Source: Dankookia rubra | Lineage (GTDB): Bacteria; Pseudomonadota; Alphaproteobacteria; Acetobacterales; Acetobacteraceae | Length of the DNA: 43,410 nucleotides | Assembly (NCBI RefSeq): GCF_004355005.1 | Contig: NZ_SMSJ01000048.1 | Location: 1 to 43,410 of the forward strand | Direction of reading: 5' to 3' | Shown: in pieces, positions 1-7,220 of the stretch | How the letters are laid out: every line of letters begins with the position of its first letter | Position numbering within the stretch: position 1 is the stretch's first letter | The notes under the pieces: model-generated | Seen by the model: the letters and a program-made list of their open reading frames with translations, nothing else | What the model was told of the DNA's origin: nothing | Database searches by the model: none | Program-made: the position numbers and the translations under genes

Positions 1-73
1 GGCCGGGCGCATCCCGCCGCTCGCGGCCCGGCCGCTCTATGTCGAGCCGCCGGCGGTGCGGCTGCCGGCGTGA
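1..73 (+). CDS. tsaB: C-terminal end of TsaB (partial)
   Basis: Only the last 23 codons are present, cut by the window edge; the reading frame starts at base 2 and ends at TGA 71-73. The visible tail, with a PLYVEPPAVRLPA-type ending, resembles the C-terminus of alphaproteobacterial TsaB, a partner of TsaD in making the t6A base at position 37 of tRNAs. The stop overlaps the GTG start of the next gene (rimI) by 3 bases, and tsaB-rimI is a common gene pair. The identification rests mainly on that context because so little protein is visible. Confidence 0.6.
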   Translation, partial: AGRIPPLAARPLYVEPPAVRLPA

Positions 74-519
74 CCCTGGCCGCGGCCGGCGCGGCGGATG
101 CCGGGGCCCTCGCCGCGCTGCATGCCGCCGCCTTCCCGCCGGGCGAGGCCTGGGGGGCGGATGCCATCGCGCTGATGCTCGAACTCCCCGGTACCTACGG
201 CATCTGGTCGCCGGGCGAAGGCTTCGTCCTGGCCCGCGTGGCGGGCGGCGAGGCGGAGATCCTGACCCTCGCGGTCTGTCCCGCGGCGCGGCGGCGGGGC
301 CTCGGCGGGGCGCTGATGGCGGCGGCGCTGGCCGGCGCGGCGCTGCGCGGCGCGGCGGCCATGTTCCTCGAGGTGGCGGCCGGCAATGCCGCGGCACTTG
401 GGCTCTACCTGGGGCTCGGCTTCGCCGAGGTCGGCCGGCGGCGGCGCTACTACCCCGACGGCTCGGATGCGCTGGTCCTGCGCCGCGGCCTGGACCCGGC
501 GCCGGGCGCGGCCTCCTGA
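70..519 (+). CDS. rimI: Ribosomal-protein-alanine N-acetyltransferase RimI (GNAT)
   Basis: A 149-residue GNAT acetyltransferase. The acetyl-CoA binding motif A is visible at about residues 70-85 (LAVCPAARRRGLGGALM, fitting the V-x-P-x-x-R-x-x-G-x-G/A pattern). It is followed by a FLEVAAGNAAALGLYLGLGF segment typical of RimI, in which the E, N, A and Y positions are conserved. RimI acetylates the N-terminal alanine of ribosomal protein S18 in E. coli. The GTG start overlaps the tsaB stop, so translation is probably coupled. Length is normal for the family. Other GNAT substrates cannot be excluded from sequence alone, but tsaB next door supports RimI. Confidence 0.8.
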   Translation: MTLAAAGAADAGALAALHAAAFPPGEAWGADAIALMLELPGTYGIWSPGEGFVLARVAGGEAEILTLAVCPAARRRGLGGALMAAALAGAALRGAAAMFLEVAAGNAAALGLYLGLGFAEVGRRRRYYPDGSDALVLRRGLDPAPGAAS

Positions 520-587
520 CGCGGATCGATCCAGTCTTGTCACGACATGCCGGCCGCCCGGCCTGCGCGCGCCGGCAGGGTCGCGGC

Positions 588-827
588 TCAGCCCTTCCGC
601 AGCAGCAATTCGGTGATGCCGTCGGCGGTGTCGCGTTGCGCCAGAACGGTGTGGCCCTGTTCGGTCGCGGTGCGCGGCACGTTGCGGGTGGGCTCCTCCC
701 CGCGCATGCGGATCAGCAGCGTTTCCCCGCTTTTCATGCGGTCAAGTGCGAGTCTGGTGCGGACAAAGGTCATAGGGCAAGTGTCGGTGGTGATGTCGAG
801 CGACCGATCACCGTTCAGTTCTTGCAT
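588..827 (-). CDS. TusA/SirA-family sulfur carrier-like protein
   Basis: A small protein of 79 residues with the TusA fold signature: a Cys-Pro dipeptide near the N-terminus (C17-P18 in a TDTCPMTFVRTRLAL context) followed by a long helix, then a SGETLLIRM-type strand. In TusA proteins the Cys of CPxP carries persulfide sulfur for tRNA thiolation or molybdenum-cofactor enzymes. Here the second Pro of CPxP is Thr (CPMT), so this is a divergent family member. The ATG at 827 is preferred over an in-frame TTG at 842. It is divergent from mucR, with a 106-base gap. Sulfur donor for which pathway is unknown. Confidence 0.75.
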   Translation of the reverse strand: MQELNGDRSLDITTDTCPMTFVRTRLALDRMKSGETLLIRMRGEEPTRNVPRTATEQGHTVLAQRDTADGITELLLRKG

Positions 828-873
828 GTAGACAGATTCCAATGGATCATGCGGTACGAATCGCCGAAACGCA

Positions 874-903
874 TTGCGAAACGGCTATGGTCGGCAGTAT
901 AGC
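874..903 (+). promoter_or_regulatory. Possible promoter of mucR
   Basis: TTGCGA at 874-879 and TATAGC at 898-903 are separated by 18 bases and lie 31 bases upstream of the mucR ATG. The match to the housekeeping consensus is partial, and only position supports it. Confidence 0.3.
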
Positions 904-933
904 TCGGCGACCGACAACGGGAAGATGCGTCAC

Positions 934-1410
934 ATGGCCGAAGATTCACCCTCTGCTGACCTGCTGGGACTGACCGCTGAAATCGTCGCGGCGCATGTTT
1001 CCAACAATCCGGTGGCACTCACCGACCTGCCGAACCTGATCACCGAGGTTTACCGCACGCTGACCTCCGTCGGCCTGCCCGCTTCCAAGCCGCAGCCGGA
1101 GCGTCCGCAACCTGCGGTGCCCGTCAAGAAGTCGATCACACCCGAATACCTGATCTGCTTGGAAGACGGTAAGAAGTTGAAGATGCTGAAGCGGCATCTG
1201 CAGACCTCCTACAACATGACCCCCGAGCAGTACCGGGAGCGATGGGGCCTCGGGTCCGACTATCCTATGGTTGCGCCGAACTACGCCAAGCATCGGTCGT
1301 CGCTGGCCAAGAAGATCGGGCTCGGCACCAAGCCGCGGGGCCGCCCGGCCCGCGGTGCGCGGCGGGATGCCGTGGCCGCCGCCATCGCCGTCCCGACCAA
1401 GTTCGGCTGA
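934..1410 (+). CDS. mucR: MucR/Ros-family transcriptional regulator
   Basis: A 158-residue MucR/Ros regulator, a global alphaproteobacterial repressor family that binds AT-rich promoters through a prokaryotic zinc-finger-like fold. The N-terminal oligomerisation half (LLGLTAEIVAAHVSNNPV) and the hallmark YPMVAPNYA and LAKKIGLG stretches are all present. The finger core starts at C75 (CLEDGKKLKMLKRHL). Position C+3 is Asp78 instead of the second Cys, His88 is kept, and the usual His four residues after His88 is Ser92, followed by Tyr93. Classical metal ligation therefore looks lost. ATG 934 is chosen because GGGAAG sits nine bases upstream; an in-frame ATG at 925 would leave no room for it. 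It is divergent from the TusA-like gene. Confidence 0.9.
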   Translation: MAEDSPSADLLGLTAEIVAAHVSNNPVALTDLPNLITEVYRTLTSVGLPASKPQPERPQPAVPVKKSITPEYLICLEDGKKLKMLKRHLQTSYNMTPEQYRERWGLGSDYPMVAPNYAKHRSSLAKKIGLGTKPRGRPARGARRDAVAAAIAVPTKFG

Positions 1411-1556
1411 CCTGCCGGCGGCGGGCCCGCGGCCGGCCCAGGCCGGCGCCAGGGGGCAGCCGCCGCTTTCCGGCGCCGCCTCCCCGCCTCCGCCATGGTG
1501 GCCTGCGCCGCGGGAGGCTATGGTCCCGCCCCTGACCGAACCGAAGGGGGCCGGGT

Positions 1557-2096
1557 GTGCCGGCCACCGACCATCAAGGGCCGCGACCGAGCCGCATGGA
1601 CACCCCCGCTTCCACCGACCGCGAGGGCATTTCCCGCATCGAGAGGCTGTGCATCGACCGCGGCCTGAAGATGACCGGGCAGCGCCGGCTGATCGCCCGC
1701 GTCCTGTCGGAAAGTGCCGACCACCCGGATGTCGAGGAGCTGTACCGCCGCGCGCATGAGCGGGACGCGCATATCTCGATCGCCACGGTCTACCGCACCG
1801 TCCGGCTGCTCGAGGAGAAGGGCATCCTCGAACGGCACGACTTCGGCGGCGGCCGCGCCCGCTACGAGCCCACCGAGCACGGTCCGCACCACCACCTCAT
1901 CGACGTGGATACCGGCAAGGTGATCGAATTCGCGGATGCCCGGCACGAGGCCATGGCGCAGGAGATCGCCGCCCGGCTCGGGTTCCAGCTGGTCGACCAC
2001 CGGCTGGAACTCTTCGGGCGCCGCTTCCCCGAGCCAAAGCCGGCGGCGCCGGCGCGCCGTGCCCCGCGTCCGCGCAACGGGCGCGACCCGGCATGA
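1557..2096 (+). CDS. fur: Fur-family metal-responsive repressor
   Basis: A 179-residue Fur-family protein. The winged-helix half has GLKMTGQRRLIARVL at the start and the recognition helix HISIATVYRTVRLLEEKGI. The dimerisation half has the HHHLID metal-site motif and GKVIEF. It is expected to repress iron- or manganese-responsive genes; in alphaproteobacteria Fur homologues often act as Mur or share control with Irr and RirA, so the effector is uncertain. The GTG at 1557 has a good ribosome site (AAGGGGG, 6-base gap). An ATG at 1596 (MDTPAST) would give a more typical N-terminus. The C-terminus is Pro/Arg-rich. The stop overlaps the next gene's start (ATGA). Confidence 0.88.
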   Translation: MPATDHQGPRPSRMDTPASTDREGISRIERLCIDRGLKMTGQRRLIARVLSESADHPDVEELYRRAHERDAHISIATVYRTVRLLEEKGILERHDFGGGRARYEPTEHGPHHHLIDVDTGKVIEFADARHEAMAQEIAARLGFQLVDHRLELFGRRFPEPKPAAPARRAPRPRNGRDPA

Positions 2097-2911
2097 GCGG
2101 CAGCGCGGTGGAGTCGGGCTTCGGCGAGTTGCGGGCCGGCAATCTCGGCGTGCGCCTGGCCGAGACGGCGGCCGAGATCGACGCCTCCCTCGCGCTCCGC
2201 TTCCGCGTCTTCTACGAGGAGATGGGCGCTCACCCGGATGCCGCGACGCGCGCCAGCGGCCGCGACCGGGACGAGTTCGACGCCGTTGCCGACCACCTGC
2301 TGGTGGTGGACCACGACCTGGGGGAGGGGCCGGAGGCCGTGGTCGGCACCTACCGGCTGATCCGCCGCCGGGCCGCCGCCAGCATCGGCCGCTTCTATTC
2401 CGCCGCGGAATACGACATCGCCCCGCTGGTCGCCCTGCCGGGGGAGATCCTCGAGCTCGGCCGGTCCTGCGTCGATGCCAACCACCGCACCCGCGGCACC
2501 CTGCAGCTGCTGTGGCGCGGCATCGCGGCCTATGTCTTCTACCGCAAGATCGACCTGATGTTCGGCTGCGCCAGCCTGCACGGCACCGACCTCGACGCGC
2601 TGGCGCCGGCGCTGACCTACCTGCACGCGCACCACCTGGCGCCGCCGGCGATCCGCCCGCGCGCGGTGCCCGGCCGCTTCGTGCCGATGGACCGGCTGGA
2701 CCCCGCCACGCTCGACCTGCGGGCGGTGGTGAAGGAGCTGCCGCCGCTGGTGAAGGGCTATCTCCGGCTCGGCGGCTTCGTCGGCGACGGCGCGGTGCTG
2801 GACCACCAGTTCAACACCACCGATGTCTGCATCGTGGTGAAGACCGAGCTGGTCACCAACAAATACGCCAAGCACTACGAGCGGGCGAACGGCGTCGGCC
2901 TGACGGAGTGA
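2093..2911 (+). CDS. GNAT N-acyltransferase, OlsB-like (ornithine lipid synthesis)
   Basis: A 272-residue protein of the hemolysin/OlsB-type acyltransferase group (Acetyltransf_5). Visible signatures are RFRVFYEEMGAHPD at about residues 36-50, DEFDAVADHLLVVD, VVGTYRLIRR, and the EILELGRSCVDANHRTRGTLQLLWRGIAAY block, where the ELGRSCV core is diagnostic. OlsB transfers a 3-hydroxyacyl group from ACP to the alpha-amino group of ornithine, giving lyso-ornithine lipid, a phosphorus-free membrane lipid. OlsA is not adjacent. The start overlaps the fur stop by four bases, so the two are probably cotranscribed. A related acyl-amino-acid substrate is possible. Confidence 0.75.
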   Translation: MSGSAVESGFGELRAGNLGVRLAETAAEIDASLALRFRVFYEEMGAHPDAATRASGRDRDEFDAVADHLLVVDHDLGEGPEAVVGTYRLIRRRAAASIGRFYSAAEYDIAPLVALPGEILELGRSCVDANHRTRGTLQLLWRGIAAYVFYRKIDLMFGCASLHGTDLDALAPALTYLHAHHLAPPAIRPRAVPGRFVPMDRLDPATLDLRAVVKELPPLVKGYLRLGGFVGDGAVLDHQFNTTDVCIVVKTELVTNKYAKHYERANGVGLTE

Positions 2912-2975
2912 CGGCGGCGCCCCTGCGCGGGTGGGCGCGCGGGAACCCTGCCGCCCCCCGCCGCGTCCGGGCGGG

Positions 2976-3458
2976 ATGCCCGGGCATCGCCTGCTCGCCT
3001 TCCTCGCCGTCCTGCTGACCGCCCTCGCCATGGTCCCGGCCGGGGCGCACCTGCTGGCGCTGCCGAACAAGCTGGCGATGGGGCGGGACGCCTACCTCGC
3101 CGCCCAGGGCGCCTATGCCGGCTGGGCCATGGCCGGCGCCTTCCCGATCGGCGCCATCCTCGCCTGCCTCGGCCTGGCGCTGCGGCCGCCGCGGCCGGCC
3201 TCGCCCTGGCCGGCCCTGCTGGCCGCCCTGCTGCTGGCGGCGGGGCTGGCGGTCTTCTTCCGCTGGACCCTGCCGGCCAACCGGGCGACCGCCAACTGGA
3301 CCCGGCTGCCGGAGGACTGGCCCGGGGGCTGGGACGCGCTGCGGGCGCAGTGGGAATGGTCGCACGCCGCGAATGCCGTGCTGACCTTCCTCGCGCTCCT
3401 CGCCGTACTCGGCGCGGCGCTCAGCCCGGCTCGGGAATCGGCACGTCGAAGCCGTTGA
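2976..3458 (+). CDS. Small integral membrane protein, DUF1772-like
   Basis: A 160-residue protein with about four hydrophobic segments (near residues 6-25, 45-62, 72-90 and 130-150). The loop before the last helix contains PANRATANWTRLPEDW and a WEWSHAANA motif, resembling the Trp/Asn and R-W-x-x-x-H positions of DUF1772 (anthrone oxygenase-like) proteins. The biochemical role is unknown. ATG 2976 is chosen over an in-frame GTG at 2931 because the intervening residues are a polar Pro/Arg stretch. Its 3' end overlaps the 3' end of the convergent CMD gene by 38 bases. Confidence 0.6.
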   Translation: MPGHRLLAFLAVLLTALAMVPAGAHLLALPNKLAMGRDAYLAAQGAYAGWAMAGAFPIGAILACLGLALRPPRPASPWPALLAALLLAAGLAVFFRWTLPANRATANWTRLPEDWPGGWDALRAQWEWSHAANAVLTFLALLAVLGAALSPARESARRSR

Positions 3459-3987
3459 GGGTGACCGAGACCAGGCAATAGAGCCCGACCAGGTAGACCA
3501 GCTCGGCCGCGGCATCCCGGCCGAAGACCTCCACCCCCTGCTTCCAGGTGATCTCCGGCAGCACGCCGCCGGCGACCAGGGCGGCGGCGATGTCGTAGGC
3601 CACCGCCTCCTCCCGCGTCAGGTCGGCGGGGCGCTGCCCCGCGACGATGGTGGCGATCTTCGCGTCCGGCAGGCCGCGCTGCTCGGCGGCGATGACATGC
3701 GCGTAGATCTCGTAGGCTGCCCGGAACTTGGCGCCGGTGACGAGGATCGCCACCTCCCGCACCGGGCGGGGCAGCTTGGTCTCGAAGGACAGGGTCTTGG
3801 TCAGCTCCCAGATCGGCCCGCCGATGCGCGGCCAGTGGATCCAGGGATTCCACGGGCCCTCCAGCGACCCGTCCGGGGCGATGGTGGCGAAACCCTTGAA
3901 GTTCTTCTCGATGCCCGCCTTCATGTCGGCGTGCAGCGGCTTCTGCGCATCGTCGAGCTGGGCGGGCGGGATCAGCGGCAGGCGCAT
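3421..3987 (-). CDS. Carboxymuconolactone decarboxylase-family protein
   Basis: A 188-residue all-helical protein of the CMD/AhpD superfamily: PRIGGPIWELTKTLSFETKLPRPVREVAILVTGA is followed by KFRAAYEIYAHVIAAEQRGL and DAKIATIVAG. The Glu and His of the AhpD-type active site (E-x-x-H in EIYAH) are present, but the redox CxxC pair is not. It is therefore unlikely to be a peroxidase and more likely a decarboxylase-like or uncharacterised member. ATG at 3987 is set by homology; the frame continues upstream without family resemblance. It converges on, and overlaps by 38 bases, the membrane-protein gene. Substrate unknown. Confidence 0.82.
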   Translation of the reverse strand: MRLPLIPPAQLDDAQKPLHADMKAGIEKNFKGFATIAPDGSLEGPWNPWIHWPRIGGPIWELTKTLSFETKLPRPVREVAILVTGAKFRAAYEIYAHVIAAEQRGLPDAKIATIVAGQRPADLTREEAVAYDIAAALVAGGVLPEITWKQGVEVFGRDAAAELVYLVGLYCLVSVTLNGFDVPIPEPG

Positions 3988-4090
3988 GCGGGGTCTCCGT
4001 TGTCGCGGGCTATCCCCCGGGTAACGCCGGTCGCTCCCGTTTGACGCATGGCCTGGACGGGGGACGCTCGTCCGCCTTAGCCTTCGCGGC

Positions 4091-4396
4091 ATGAGCGACG
4101 CCCCCCCGAGCCCCGAGAAGGCCCCCGCCATCCACGACATGGGCGGCCTCAGCCGCTTCCGCTGCAGCCCGGTCGAGCGCGACGAGGCGCCGCCGGACGC
4201 CTTCGGCAGGCGGGTCGACGCGCTGCGGCAGGTGCTGGCCGCGAAGAAGATGATGACGGTGGACGAGCTGCGCCGCGGCATCGAGTCGATCCCCGAGGAC
4301 GAGTATTTCGCGCTGACCTACTACGAGCGCTGGATGACCTCGATCTGCACCCTGATGGTCGAGAAGGGCGTGGTCGCGGCGGAGGACCTGCGGTGA
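4091..4396 (+). CDS. Nitrile hydratase beta-subunit N-terminal half (SCNase beta-like)
   Basis: A 101-residue protein matching the N-terminal helical half of nitrile hydratase beta: the HDMGG motif at about residues 15-19, then DAFGRRVDALRQVL, the IESIPEDEYFALTYYERWMTS block, and a closing EKGV segment. It has no SH3-like second half; that is the next gene, whose GTG start overlaps this stop by four bases. In thiocyanate hydrolase the beta subunit is exactly this half. Nitrile hydratase activator proteins are also homologous to this region, so an activator role is an alternative. No full-length beta gene is present nearby, which favours the split-subunit reading. Confidence 0.8.
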   Translation: MSDAPPSPEKAPAIHDMGGLSRFRCSPVERDEAPPDAFGRRVDALRQVLAAKKMMTVDELRRGIESIPEDEYFALTYYERWMTSICTLMVEKGVVAAEDLR

Positions 4397-4761
4397 CCGG
4401 GCCGGGCAGCGTCGCCGGCGAGTCCGGCCAGCACGAGGCGCGGTCGGCACCGGCTGGCGCCCGCTTCGCGGTGGGCGACCGCGTCCGCGTGAAGGACGAC
4501 TGGCCGGAGCGCCGCGGCCCCTGCCACATCCGCACGCCGCACTACCTGCGGGGACGGGACGGGCGGGTGGAGGCGGTGCTCGGCGCCTTCCCCAACCCCG
4601 AGGACCTGGCCTTCGCCCGCCCGGCGCCGGTCCGCACGCTGTACCACGTGCTGTTCGAGCAGCCGCCGATCTGGCAGGAGGGCGAGCCGGGCGACACCGC
4701 CCTGGTCGAGATCTTCGAGCACTGGCTGGAACCCGCCACCCCCGAGAGGAAGGCCGCATGA
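4393..4761 (+). CDS. Nitrile hydratase beta-subunit C-terminal half (SCNase alpha-like)
   Basis: A 122-residue protein with the SH3-like barrel of nitrile hydratase beta: FAVGDRVRVKDDWP at about residues 26-39, RTPHYLRGRDGRVEAVLGAFPNPE, TLYHVLFEQPPIW, and DTALVEIFEHWLEPA. In nitrile hydratase this domain packs on the alpha subunit and its conserved Arg residues contact the oxidised cysteine centre. The GTG start overlaps the upstream stop (GTGA), so the two halves are translationally coupled. The first 22 residues are a low-complexity lead with no family match. It corresponds to the thiocyanate hydrolase alpha subunit. Confidence 0.82.
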   Translation: MTGPGSVAGESGQHEARSAPAGARFAVGDRVRVKDDWPERRGPCHIRTPHYLRGRDGRVEAVLGAFPNPEDLAFARPAPVRTLYHVLFEQPPIWQEGEPGDTALVEIFEHWLEPATPERKAA

Positions 4762-4816
4762 TGCCCGCCGGTTCACGCCCCCGCGCCGCCCGGCGCCCCG
4801 GCGATCGGGGGGCGGC

Positions 4817-5419
4817 ATGAGCGCCCCCGCCCGCGCCGCCTCCGTCGCCCGGCTCGAGAAGCTGCTCGCCGCGCTGATGGCCAAGGGTCTCGTCACCGAG
4901 GCGGAGCTGGCCGAGATGCAGGCCCGCACCGACCGCGCCAGCCCGGAGATCGGCGCCCGCATGGTCGCCCGCGCTTGGCTCGACCCCGCCTGGCGGGCGA
5001 GGCTGGTCGCCAGCGGCAGCGAATGCGCCGAGGCGATGGGCGTCTCCATGGCCGGCGCCCCGCCGCTCGGCGTGCTGGAGGACAGGCCCGGCCTGCATCA
5101 CCTCGTCGTCTGCACGCTCTGCAGCTGCTACCCGCGCGCCGTGCTGGGCTATCCGCCGAGCTGGTACAAGAGCTTCGAGTACCGCTCGCGCGCCATCCGC
5201 GACCCGCGCGGCGTGCTGGCGGAATGGGGCACCACCCTGCCGCCGGGGACGAAGATCCGCGTCGTCGACAGCACCGCCGACTACCGCTGGATGGTGCTGC
5301 CGATGCGCCCCGAGGGCACCGAGGGCTGGTCCGAGGACCAGCTCGCGGCGCTGGTCACGCGCGATGCGCTGGTCGGGGTTGCGCTGCCGGTGCTGCCGAT
5401 GGCCGCTGCCGCCGAATAG
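4817..5419 (+). CDS. Nitrile hydratase alpha-like metal subunit (SCNase gamma-like)
   Basis: A 200-residue metal-binding subunit. The claw-setting motif VCTLCSC is intact (C99, C102, S103, C104) and is followed by YPRAVLGYPPSWYKS. The Thr in CTLCSC is typical of cobalt-type enzymes; iron types usually have Ser. The two outer cysteines are normally oxidised to sulfinic and sulfenic acids. The reaction is hydration of a nitrile to an amide, or of thiocyanate toward carbonyl sulfide in the three-subunit homologue. It is somewhat shorter than SCNase gamma. It lies 55 bases after the SH3-domain subunit, and an MFS exporter follows. Substrate is not decided by sequence. Confidence 0.88.
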   Translation: MSAPARAASVARLEKLLAALMAKGLVTEAELAEMQARTDRASPEIGARMVARAWLDPAWRARLVASGSECAEAMGVSMAGAPPLGVLEDRPGLHHLVVCTLCSCYPRAVLGYPPSWYKSFEYRSRAIRDPRGVLAEWGTTLPPGTKIRVVDSTADYRWMVLPMRPEGTEGWSEDQLAALVTRDALVGVALPVLPMAAAAE

Positions 5420-5509
5420 CCTGCGCTCCGGCGCGGGTTCGCGCGTCCAGAGCGCCCGGGAGGACACCATCCGAAGGACAGGCGAAGCGCGCGCCGCGGC
5501 GGCGCGCCG

Positions 5510-6919
5510 GTGAACGAGGCCGTTCCCCCCCAGGCCTCGCCGGCCCGGGCTGCTCAGGCCCAGGCTGCGCAGCTCCAGGCCGCGATCGAGCAGGACGGCC
5601 TGCCGCAGCCGCGCCGCGCCTGGGCGGTCGCCGCCGTCTCGCTCTCCATCGCCATCACCGTGCTCGACAGCTCGATGCTGAACGTGGCGCTGCCGGGAAT
5701 CGCCCGGACGCTCGGCATCACCCCGGCCAGCGCGACCTGGCTGCTGAACGCCTACCAGCTCACCGTCGTCACCACGCTGCTGCCCCTGGCGTCGCTCGGG
5801 GAGAAGCTCGGCTTCCGCCCGGTCTTCCTCGGCGGCTTCGCGCTGTTCGGCCTGGCCTCGCTCGGCTCCGCCATGGCGCCGGGCTTCGAGGCGCTGCTGG
5901 TCTGCCGCATCCTGCAGGGGCTCGGCTCGGCCGCGGTGATGAGCCTGACGGCGGGGATGATCCGCCACATCTACCCGCTGAAGCAGCTCGGCCGCGCCAT
6001 CGGCATCAACAGCATGGTGGTGGCGACCGCCGGCGCCTCGGCGCCGAGCCTCGCCGCGGCGATCCTGACGGTCGCGCCCTGGCAGGGGCTGTTCGCGGTG
6101 CATGTGCCGGTCAGCATCATCGGCATCCTCATCGGCTGGCGGTCGCTGCCCGACCATCCCGGCACCGGGCGGCGCTTCGACTGGGCCAGCGCCGCGCTGA
6201 ACATCGCCAGCTTCGGGCTGTTCTTCCTCGGCGTCGACCTGGTGCTGCACGCGACCGTCCCGGCGCTGCTGCTGATCGGCGGCGGGGTGGGCGCCGGGGT
6301 GCTGCTGGTGCAGCGCCAGCTCAGCCAGCCGGCGCCGCTGCTGCCGCTCGACCTGCTGCGGATCCGCACGATCGCCTTTTCCGTCGCCGCCTCGGTCTGC
6401 GCCTTCTCCGCCTGGTATTCGAGCTACGTCTCGCTGCCCTTCCTGCTGCAGTCGGCCGGGATCAGCCAGGGCGGCACCGGGCTGATCATGACGCCCTGGC
6501 CGCTCGGGATGGCCTTCGGCGCGCCGGTCGCCGGGCGGCTGGCGGACCGCATCCCGACCTCGCTGCTCTGCGCCGCGGGGATGGCGGCATTGGCCGCGGG
6601 CCTCGCGGTGGTGTCCGGCCTGCCGCTGCTCGGCAACGGGTTGCTGGTGGGCGGGATGATGGCGCTCTGCGGCGCCGGGTTCGGCACCTTCTCCGCCCCC
6701 AACAACCGGACGATGCTGGGCTCGGCGCCGAAGGCGCGGGCCGGCAGCGCGGGCGGCATGCAGGCGACGGCGCGGCTGCTGGGCACGACGCTCGGCACCA
6801 CCGTGGTCGGGCTGTGCTTCCAGCTGGCCGGGGCCGGCGGGGCGCGGGTCGCGCTGCTGGCGGCGATCGGCTTCGCGCTGGCCGCCGGGGCGCTGAGCCT
6901 GGTGCGGCGGCGGATGTAG
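5510..6919 (+). CDS. MFS transporter, DHA2/EmrB-type
   Basis: A 469-residue major facilitator with about 12-14 membrane segments. The first helix has the drug:H+ antiporter-2 motif (ITVLDSSMLNVALPGIA), followed by TWLLNAYQL, a motif A-like loop (GEKLGFRPVFLGG) and motif C-like glycines in helix 5 (NSMVVATAGASAPSLAAA). It likely exports a small hydrophobic compound by proton antiport. Start is GTG 5510. A GC-rich hairpin (8-bp stem, 3-base loop, 5489-5507) ends just before it and may be incidental. It follows the nitrile hydratase-like genes by 90 bases; a functional link is not shown. On the 3' side, small-RNA genes run toward it on the other strand. Confidence 0.85.
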   Translation: MNEAVPPQASPARAAQAQAAQLQAAIEQDGLPQPRRAWAVAAVSLSIAITVLDSSMLNVALPGIARTLGITPASATWLLNAYQLTVVTTLLPLASLGEKLGFRPVFLGGFALFGLASLGSAMAPGFEALLVCRILQGLGSAAVMSLTAGMIRHIYPLKQLGRAIGINSMVVATAGASAPSLAAAILTVAPWQGLFAVHVPVSIIGILIGWRSLPDHPGTGRRFDWASAALNIASFGLFFLGVDLVLHATVPALLLIGGGVGAGVLLVQRQLSQPAPLLPLDLLRIRTIAFSVAASVCAFSAWYSSYVSLPFLLQSAGISQGGTGLIMTPWPLGMAFGAPVAGRLADRIPTSLLCAAGMAALAAGLAVVSGLPLLGNGLLVGGMMALCGAGFGTFSAPNNRTMLGSAPKARAGSAGGMQATARLLGTTLGTTVVGLCFQLAGAGGARVALLAAIGFALAAGALSLVRRRM

Positions 6920-6970
6920 CCCTGGCCGCCGCGGCGCGGCTCCGATCCGAGGGTAAGGCGCGCCGGCCAG

Positions 6971-7002
6971 AAAAAGGGGGCCGGTGGTTGCCCACCGGCC
7001 CC
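6971..7002 (-). terminator. Rho-independent terminator of small RNA B
   Basis: Read on the minus strand, an 11-bp perfect stem (GGGGCCGGTGG / CCACCGGCCCC) with a 4-base loop is followed closely by five T residues. It would end small RNA B and could also stop transcripts heading into the MFS gene's 3' end. Confidence 0.85.
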
Positions 7003-7080
7003 AAGTGGTAAACCGCACGCCCGGCCCCAGGCCGCGGCGCAAGGTCACTGGGAGGAGACGTCCAAGGCATCGCCTGAACG
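6971..7080 (-). ncRNA. Small RNA, copy B of a tandem pair (anti-SD type)
   Basis: About 110 nt on the minus strand, starting near 7080 and ending in a T-run at 6975-6971. Nucleotides 1-36 are identical to copy A. They form a 5' hairpin (CGTTC-AGGC, loop GAT, GCCT-t-GGACG). An unpaired CUCCUCCC at nt 24-31 follows, complementary to Shine-Dalgarno sites. A central stem (CGGCC-TGG-GGCCG, nt 47-59) and an 11-bp terminator complete the structure. Against copy A the central stem shows a paired change (A-U to G-C at nt 48/58), which is evidence for selection on RNA structure. A sigma70-like promoter with a palindrome lies just upstream. No known RNA family is assigned. Confidence 0.75.
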
Positions 7081-7085
7081 TGTAC

Positions 7086-7113
7086 AATCTAACTCACGGA
7101 GACGTGAGTCCAA
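7086..7113 (-). promoter_or_regulatory. Promoter and operator of small RNA B
   Basis: On the minus strand TTGGAC (7113-7108) and TAGATT (7091-7086) are spaced by 16 bases and end six bases before the conserved RNA start at 7080. The spacer is filled by a perfect inverted repeat, ACTCACG-N4-CGTGAGT (7092-7109), which overlaps the end of the -35 box. This is the expected layout of a repressor site. The core TCACG-N4-CGTGA recurs upstream of copy A. The binding protein is unknown. Confidence 0.6.
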
Positions 7114-7189
7114 AGGAAATTCGGCCGGATGATACATGAATCCGCTGTTAACCGATGCGTGGCCGGGTCCGAAACAGTATGATCCGGAC

Positions 7190-7220
7190 AAAAAAAGGGC
7201 CGGTGGTTGCCCACCGGCCC
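7190..7220 (-). terminator. Rho-independent terminator of small RNA A
   Basis: On the minus strand a perfect 10-bp stem (GGGCCGGTGG / CCACCGGCCC, 7220-7197) with a 4-base loop is followed directly by seven T residues (7196-7190). It is one of the cleanest intrinsic terminators in the window and nearly identical to the one of copy B. Confidence 0.9.

Noticed and set aside
5489-5507. A GC hairpin just before the MFS start as a terminator or attenuator.
   Set aside because: It has no T-run, and the local sequence is nearly pure G and C, where such stems arise readily.
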